A stretch of DNA of 10,311 bases from a bacterium (GTDB lineage Bacteria > Krumholzibacteriota > Krumholzibacteriia > JACNKJ01), in NCBI GenBank assembly GCA_014382085.1, contig JACNKJ010000176.1, forward strand, positions 1 through 10,311, given 5' to 3'. The notes under the pieces were generated by a model, which was not told where the DNA came from, made no database searches, and saw only the letters and a program-made list of their open reading frames with translations. The position numbers and the translations under genes were made by a program. Below are positions 6,362 through 10,311 of the stretch, piece after piece; the first letter of the stretch is position 1; each line of letters starts with the position of its first letter.

Positions 6362-7570
6362 CTACTTGTACAATGGCAGATCGGCGCGCCGCCACCCTTC
6401 AACGCCGTCTCGATACCAGAGCAGGTTGTGAAAGCCTTGGCGCGCTGCCATGCTGGCGCCGTTGCGACTGCGAATACAATCTGGACCATAGCAATATAAA
6501 ACCAAGGGCAACTTACCTCGATCTTCGTCCCGCCAATGCTCATCGCCAAGAGTAGACAGAGAATCGCGGAAGAGGTGAATGGGTAAGCTGAGGGATCCTG
6601 GAAGATGTCGGCGATTGAAATCGAGATTTCCGCGCAAGTCCAGGAGCACGAGAGTTTCATAGGAAACTTGGTCACTCAAGTTCGGATTCTCCGGACGAAG
6701 CATGCCTTCCAATTTCTCCGTGGGAAGAATTCGCACCACCGGGCTGTCCGCTGAGTTTGCCCAATCCGTCCAACCGCCAAGGTAGACCCTTGTATCCACA
6801 TCCATTAAACGTAGCAGAAGGTATGCGAGACCAAGCCGGGAGTCGGCCGGGTCATGTCCGTAGAGAATGAAGGTCGCATTTGAGTTCACCTGATCGCCCT
6901 CGCGTGGCCCAAGCTTCAGGAACTTTGCCCGAGCGGCTGCAGGGTCGGGCCAGCGGCGACCAAGGAGAAGATCAGTGAAGTCGTAGGGAAGGCTATGAGG
7001 GATGTGACCCGCGCGAAGGCCGTCGACATCTTCGTAGCTCATCCAGGCGTCTCGCCCACGCAGGTCGATGATCTCGAATTCCTCGCGAGCGAAGGCCTCG
7101 TAGACCTCCGCCCACTCTACGTATTGCTTGACGGATTCATCTATCAGCCCCGCTTTTCTATTTCGTTTGGGATCTCCAGCCACGAGCAGCCCACCCGCAG
7201 CACGCCAGGCTTCGACGCCCCCTCTCAGAATTCGTGGTGCAGGATCCCCGTCCAAAAGCAGGAAGCTGCTTCCAATGGCTTCGAAATCATCCGCGTAGAG
7301 AAGCAATGCTTGTGAAGGATTTGGTTCCGTAATCTGTTTCCAAACCGCGCCGGGAATATGACCCGCCGAAAAGTCGTCGATGCCCCGAAGGTCGATGGGA
7401 AGCAGATCACCCTTGGCCACCGCTGCGATGGCCTCGGCCGCATCCATGAGTATCTCCGGATAAACCGGCTCGGAAACCGGTCGATTTCCGGGGATCCAAG
7501 GATAGGGCTCCACGGAGAGCGAGCTGCTCGCAAACAGCAGCAGCAAAGTCGATATGTTCAGCAGTTTCAT
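6362..7570 (-). CDS. Exported triple-rhodanese-domain protein with a single CxxxxC site
   Basis: A 402-residue protein with an N-terminal signal peptide (about 1-20) and three rhodanese-like domains. Each starts with a DLRG motif and an AGHIPG-like motif: 59-75 (DLRG...AGHIPGA), 169-192 (DLRG...AGHIPHS) and 311-325 (DLRG...RHLPGS). In domains 1 and 2 the active-site cysteine position is lost (LLLYADD near 89-95; FILYGHD at 234-240). Domain 3 keeps YCYGPDCIRS (359-368), with Cys360 and Cys365 the only cysteines in the protein, followed by LLWYRDGVEGWRRADLPL. That ending resembles the PQQ-associated CXXCW rhodanese family as I remember it, though spacing here is four residues between cysteines. 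Location is probably periplasmic. A role in sulfur transfer or thiol redox chemistry is inferred. The start ATG follows GGGAG by seven bases. Confidence 0.85.
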   Translation of the reverse strand: MKLLNISTLLLLFASSSLSVEPYPWIPGNRPVSEPVYPEILMDAAEAIAAVAKGDLLPIDLRGIDDFSAGHIPGAVWKQITEPNPSQALLLYADDFEAIGSSFLLLDGDPAPRILRGGVEAWRAAGGLLVAGDPKRNRKAGLIDESVKQYVEWAEVYEAFAREEFEIIDLRGRDAWMSYEDVDGLRAGHIPHSLPYDFTDLLLGRRWPDPAAARAKFLKLGPREGDQVNSNATFILYGHDPADSRLGLAYLLLRLMDVDTRVYLGGWTDWANSADSPVVRILPTEKLEGMLRPENPNLSDQVSYETLVLLDLRGNLDFNRRHLPGSLSLPIHLFRDSLSTLGDEHWRDEDRGKLPLVLYCYGPDCIRSRNGASMAARQGFHNLLWYRDGVEGWRRADLPLYK

Positions 7571-7591
7571 AAGAAGTCTCCCAAGACACTG

Positions 7592-7597
7592 ATCATA
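7592..7597 (-). promoter_or_regulatory. Possible -10 of the rhodanese gene
   Basis: The minus strand reads AGGC then TATGAT, five of six to consensus, 21 bases upstream of the rhodanese ATG with GGGAG between. The -35 region (CTGCAT at 17 bases) is weak. It lies in the 126-base divergent spacer 7571-7696 shared with the beta-helix gene. The AGGCTAT lead-in matches that before the ACT gene. Confidence 0.4.
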
Positions 7598-7642
7598 GCC
7601 TTCCTTGGCCGCTCATGCAGTTATCTTCCTTACAGTTTCAAC

Positions 7643-7671
7643 TTTCAATCCAACAACTCCTTTGCTAGCCT
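7643..7671 (+). promoter_or_regulatory. Putative promoter of the beta-helix gene
   Basis: TTTCAA (7643-7648), 17 bases, then TAGCCT (7666-7671), preceded by TGC as an extended -10. The ATG follows 25 bases later with a strong AAGGAGG (7686-7692). The layout closely parallels the promoter upstream of the P-domain gene (TTTCCA, 17 bases, TGC + TAAGGT), and both are followed by GGTGAAA. Similarity between the two supports it more than the match to consensus does. Confidence 0.42.
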
Positions 7672-7696
7672 TGGTGAAACATTACAAGGAGGCTCT

Positions 7697-9514
7697 ATGG
7701 TCTTGAAAGCTAAAACCTTACTCGGCTTCGGCTTCTGCCTGATTTTGGCATTGGGGGCCCTTGCGCTTGAACAAACTCCCGGCCCTGATTTCGTGCCTGT
7801 GGAATTCGGGACGAGCAATACCAGCAACGGGGACCGAATTGGCCTCATCAATGACGGCAGTTTCGAAAATGGAATCTGCGACGACGGCTCCAGCGACTGG
7901 ACCTGTTCCAGCAGCACCTTCTGTTTTTGGATCGTCGATCCATCTGGGGTATGGGGATTTCCGGCCTATGATGGCGTTCAAGTTGCCTGGTTGGGTGGGT
8001 ATTGCGGTGAACCGAGTCAAAACAGTTTCTGTCAGGACATTTATTTTGATGCCGCATATCTAGATTGGTGGTGGATGGGTCATGACGCGGGCGATGGCTT
8101 GGGGGGATCGACAATGTATGTGGAAATCGGTGGCAATCTGGCACTCAGTTACGACTTTCAGTCCCCCGCAGACCATACCTACGGAACCTGGAATACCGCC
8201 AGCGGCTGGATCCTGCCACCGGCAGGCTTGGATGTCTCGGCCTACTATGGAGGAACCCACGAACTCTGTTTCGGCTGGATCGTGCCAGGTGATGGAACCA
8301 ACGACAATATGCTCATTGATTACGTTACTTTAACTGGCGCACCAGACCCCACGGAAATCACCGTCAACCCCGATGGTAGTGGCGATGTATCCACCATCCA
8401 AAATGCCATCAACGACATTGCCGACGGTGGAACCATCTACCTGGGCAATGGCGTCTTCACGGGATCGGGGAACATCAATCTGGATTGCCTCGGCAAAGAT
8501 TTCAATCTTCGATCCCTCAGCCTAAATCCTGAAAGCTGTATCATCAACTGTGAAGGCACACCCATTTCCAATGCCAATAAGGGTCGGCAGCAGGACATCC
8601 ACACTCCCAGGCCCAGGAATCGAGATGGGCGAATCCCCCCTGAACATGTGGCCATCTATATCGATAGTGGGCAGACTGCGGCTACAGTGATCGAGGGCAT
8701 CACTTTCGCAAACGCATACAATCCAAACGACTATGGTGGAGCGCTCTTGATCGATGGATCGAGCCCGCAGATTCAGAATTGTCGATTCATCAACAACCAC
8801 TCTGATCTGGGCGGCGGTGCGATTGTCGGAAGGAACAGTTCGGCCAGCATCGTGAACTGCTTCTTCCAATGGAATCAGGCCAATTGGGGCGGAGCGATTG
8901 AGTTCATGGGAATCGGCAGCTCAGGCTTCATATCCGATTGTACTTTCCTGGAGAACCACTCTTCCTACGATGGTGGCGCACTCAATGTTTACGATGGTGC
9001 GAGCGTCGACGTTCGACATAGTCAATTTCTTCATAACGAGAGCACTAGTGGTGGAGCCATCAGCCTGTACATAGGTATCAGCGTTCCTGCGGCTATCCCT
9101 GAATTGGATGTTCGCTATTCCACTTTCAGCGAAAACATCGCCAGCTATGGTGGCACCTTTTGGGTGGATACCTTTTTCAGAAGCTGGTTCAACATTATCA
9201 GCTACGGATATGACGGTGGCACTTTGAGCTGGGTCGGTGGCATCGATTATCCGGAATTTGCCTGCTGTGATATCTTTGGGAACGTGGGTGGAGACTGGAC
9301 CGGTGTGATCGCCCCCCAGTTGGGAATCGATGGAAATGTTTCAGTAGATCCCCAGTATTGCGGCGCACTCGGCACGTGGATCATGACCTTGCAAGCCGAC
9401 TCACCTTGCTTGCCGGCTCACAATGATTGTGGGCAACTTCTCGGCGCTCTGGGTGAAGGCTGTGGAGCTCCCGTAGAATCAACCAGTTGGAGTCGCCTCA
9501 AACAACTCTACTGA
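7697..9514 (+). CDS. Secreted right-handed beta-helix (Pmp-like) protein with N-terminal jelly-roll-like region and short C-terminal tag
   Basis: A 605-residue exported protein. The signal peptide spans about 1-24. Residues 48-215 (NDGSFENG, DYVTLTG) are Trp-, Gly- and Cys-rich and look like a beta-sandwich/carbohydrate-binding-like domain. Residues 218-250 (ITVNPDGSGDVSTIQNAIND, then GTIYLGNGVF) start a pectate-lyase-like parallel beta-helix. Coils follow with GGA(I/L) and FxxN alternation: GGAL 347, GGAI 373, GGAI 398, GGAL 426, GGAI 452, and FINN, FLEN, FLHN, FSEN, as in chlamydial Pmp proteins. The end (DPQYC, SPCLP, CGQLLGALGEGC) is cysteine-paired, and the last residues are ESTSWSRLKQLY rather than a FlgD-Ig domain. 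No catalytic residues are recognised, so a surface adhesin or structural role is inferred. The ATG at 7697 is fixed by AAGGAGG and the signal peptide; the frame is open further upstream but overlaps the rhodanese gene. A hydrophilic insert (293-315) interrupts the helix. Confidence 0.88.
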   Translation: MVLKAKTLLGFGFCLILALGALALEQTPGPDFVPVEFGTSNTSNGDRIGLINDGSFENGICDDGSSDWTCSSSTFCFWIVDPSGVWGFPAYDGVQVAWLGGYCGEPSQNSFCQDIYFDAAYLDWWWMGHDAGDGLGGSTMYVEIGGNLALSYDFQSPADHTYGTWNTASGWILPPAGLDVSAYYGGTHELCFGWIVPGDGTNDNMLIDYVTLTGAPDPTEITVNPDGSGDVSTIQNAINDIADGGTIYLGNGVFTGSGNINLDCLGKDFNLRSLSLNPESCIINCEGTPISNANKGRQQDIHTPRPRNRDGRIPPEHVAIYIDSGQTAATVIEGITFANAYNPNDYGGALLIDGSSPQIQNCRFINNHSDLGGGAIVGRNSSASIVNCFFQWNQANWGGAIEFMGIGSSGFISDCTFLENHSSYDGGALNVYDGASVDVRHSQFLHNESTSGGAISLYIGISVPAAIPELDVRYSTFSENIASYGGTFWVDTFFRSWFNIISYGYDGGTLSWVGGIDYPEFACCDIFGNVGGDWTGVIAPQLGIDGNVSVDPQYCGALGTWIMTLQADSPCLPAHNDCGQLLGALGEGCGAPVESTSWSRLKQLY

Positions 9515-9533
9515 GTCTCAGAACTAAAAAACG

Positions 9534-9562
9534 AAAACCGGCGGGAATACTCGCCGGTTTTT
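9534..9562 (+). terminator. Rho-independent terminator after the beta-helix gene
   Basis: AAAACCGGCG (9534-9543) pairs perfectly with CGCCGGTTTT (9552-9561) around an eight-base loop, and the plus strand continues as a run of Ts (9558-9562). It begins 20 bases after the stop codon. This isolates the beta-helix transcript from the P-domain gene. The remainder of the 186-base spacer (9563-9700) is AT-rich and contains the P-domain gene promoter; nothing else was recognised. Confidence 0.9.
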
Positions 9563-9642
9563 CTATTCGAGCAAGTTACGTTTACGATCACCTTCATATT
9601 TGAAAGTAGAAGTCCGTTTTTCCTTACACTATTCGTTTTCTA

Positions 9643-9671
9643 TTTCCATTACTGATTTCAGTTGCTAAGGT
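9643..9671 (+). promoter_or_regulatory. Putative promoter of the P-domain gene
   Basis: TTTCCA (9643-9648; four of six to TTGACA), a 17-base spacer, then TAAGGT (9666-9671) preceded by TGC. AT-rich sequence with T-tracts lies upstream (about 9575-9640), which could act as an UP element. The ATG is 29 bases beyond the -10, with GGAGGAG at 9689-9695. Arrangement and sequence resemble the beta-helix gene promoter. Confidence 0.42.
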
Positions 9672-9700
9672 GAAATGGGTCCACCACTGGAGGAGAAGCT

Positions 9701-10311
9701 ATGGGTTACTGGGAAAGAAAAGTCACGGGTGTCCTCGTCATCCTTGTATTGGCGATGGTAGGGACTGCAATTGCAAACGAATTGAAAATCCCCAACGACA
9801 ATGGGAGCTCCGGCCCGCGAGTCACATGCGATGTAGCCGGTTGGGACTACCAAAATCGTACAGAAAACGCACAATTTGATGATACAGGCGGCTTCCTGGA
9901 CTTTGGCCCATTACATGTCGGAAGCAGTGGAACCATCGCCGATGTGGTTCTCGAATTGAACATCGAGCAAACCTGGATAGGAGACCTTATCGTCTACCTG
10001 TCCTACGATGAAGATGGCAATGGATCCGTTGATCACGGCCCCGTGATGGCCCTGTGCCGTCCAGCCCTGGATGGCTGTGCCTTTGACGGATGTTGTGGAT
10101 GTAGCGGAAATATCAACGGTCTCTACACTTTTGGTGATGATGCCGCAGATCCTCTGGGCGAGTTTGATTGCCCAACTGATGTCCCGCCAGGTTGTTTCAC
10201 CGTCGCTGTCGAGTCGCCAATGGGTTTCGCCGACACCTTCGGTGGAGCTGCTGTACAGCAAGATGAGCCTGAAAGTAAGAGTCATGCTGCTAATATTTTA
10301 TCAAATAATTT
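9701..10311 (+). CDS. Secreted protein with a cysteine-rich P-domain (proprotein convertase P-like), cut by the window end
   Basis: The frame is open from the ATG at 9701 (ribosome site GGAGGAG) to the last base, giving 203 residues with no stop. A signal peptide spans about 1-25 (hydrophobic core, TAIA then N). From about 77 on it follows a P/Homo-B-type beta-sandwich: TIADVVLELNIEQTWIGDLIVYL (78-100), where the D-L after a short turn is characteristic. A cysteine-rich insert follows: CRPALDGC (119-126) and GCCGCSGNINGLYTF (130-144), with Cys157 and Cys165 later. P-domains usually follow subtilisin-like peptidases; here no peptidase precedes it, so this is a stand-alone or adhesin-type exported protein. 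The expected closing strand (G-x-W-x-L-x-V-x-D) is not seen after TFGG (179-182), and the last 20 or so bases are strongly AT-rich. Function is unknown. Confidence 0.8.
   Translation, partial: MGYWERKVTGVLVILVLAMVGTAIANELKIPNDNGSSGPRVTCDVAGWDYQNRTENAQFDDTGGFLDFGPLHVGSSGTIADVVLELNIEQTWIGDLIVYLSYDEDGNGSVDHGPVMALCRPALDGCAFDGCCGCSGNINGLYTFGDDAADPLGEFDCPTDVPPGCFTVAVESPMGFADTFGGAAVQQDEPESKSHAANILSNN

Noticed and set aside
7358..7696. In-frame upstream extension of the beta-helix gene by 113 codons
   Set aside because: It overlaps the rhodanese gene and its start region on the opposite strand. A strong AAGGAGG and a clear signal peptide place the true start at 7697.
9911..10285. 124-codon open frame on the minus strand
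   Set aside because: It is antisense to the P-domain gene, which has a signal peptide, ribosome site and conserved motifs; the reverse frame has none.

Overview
The window looks like a chromosomal piece of an uncultured Gram-negative bacterium of the FCB / Candidatus Eisenbacteria–Krumholzibacteria–Latescibacteria type. This is inferred, not proven. The clues are a large secreted protein ending in a FlgD-Ig/type IX-like sorting domain (PNPFNP...WDG...SGLYLL), FG-GAP/VCBS repeats joined to an ASPIC/UnbV domain, a Pmp-like beta-helix protein and a cysteine-rich P-domain protein. GC content looks moderate. Shine-Dalgarno sequences are good, and most putative promoters carry a sigma70-like GCTAnnnT (-10) element. 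No tRNA, rRNA, CRISPR, transposase or phage gene was seen.

Layout. Bases 1-215 are non-coding and hold a terminator. A minus-strand block (216-4744) reads, in transcription order, Memo-family protein (AmmeMemoRadiSam B), AMMECR1 protein (A), then a very large secreted C10 (streptopain-like) cysteine peptidase. A and B are stop/start coupled. The peptidase follows 46 bases after A but has its own excellent promoter inside the end of A. Divergent from B, across a 79-base spacer with a perfect 7+4+7 palindrome, lies the radical SAM enzyme of the same system (4824-5858). Its stop codon interlocks with that of a convergent tandem-ACT protein (5855-6268). Upstream of the ACT gene, on the same strand, is a secreted triple-rhodanese protein (6362-7570).

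The right part (7697-10311) is on the plus strand and encodes two more secreted proteins, each with its own promoter. One is a 605-residue beta-helix protein with an N-terminal jelly-roll-like region, followed by a strong terminator. The other is a P-domain protein cut off by the window end.

How the genes fit together. Two themes alternate: the conserved but functionally unassigned AmmeMemoRadiSam triad, complete here, and a set of exported, surface-type proteins (peptidase, rhodanese, beta-helix, P-domain). No sequence feature links the two directly except shared strand and close spacing of the peptidase with A/B. The triad, the peptidase architecture and the triple rhodanese with a single surviving cysteine site deserve most attention.
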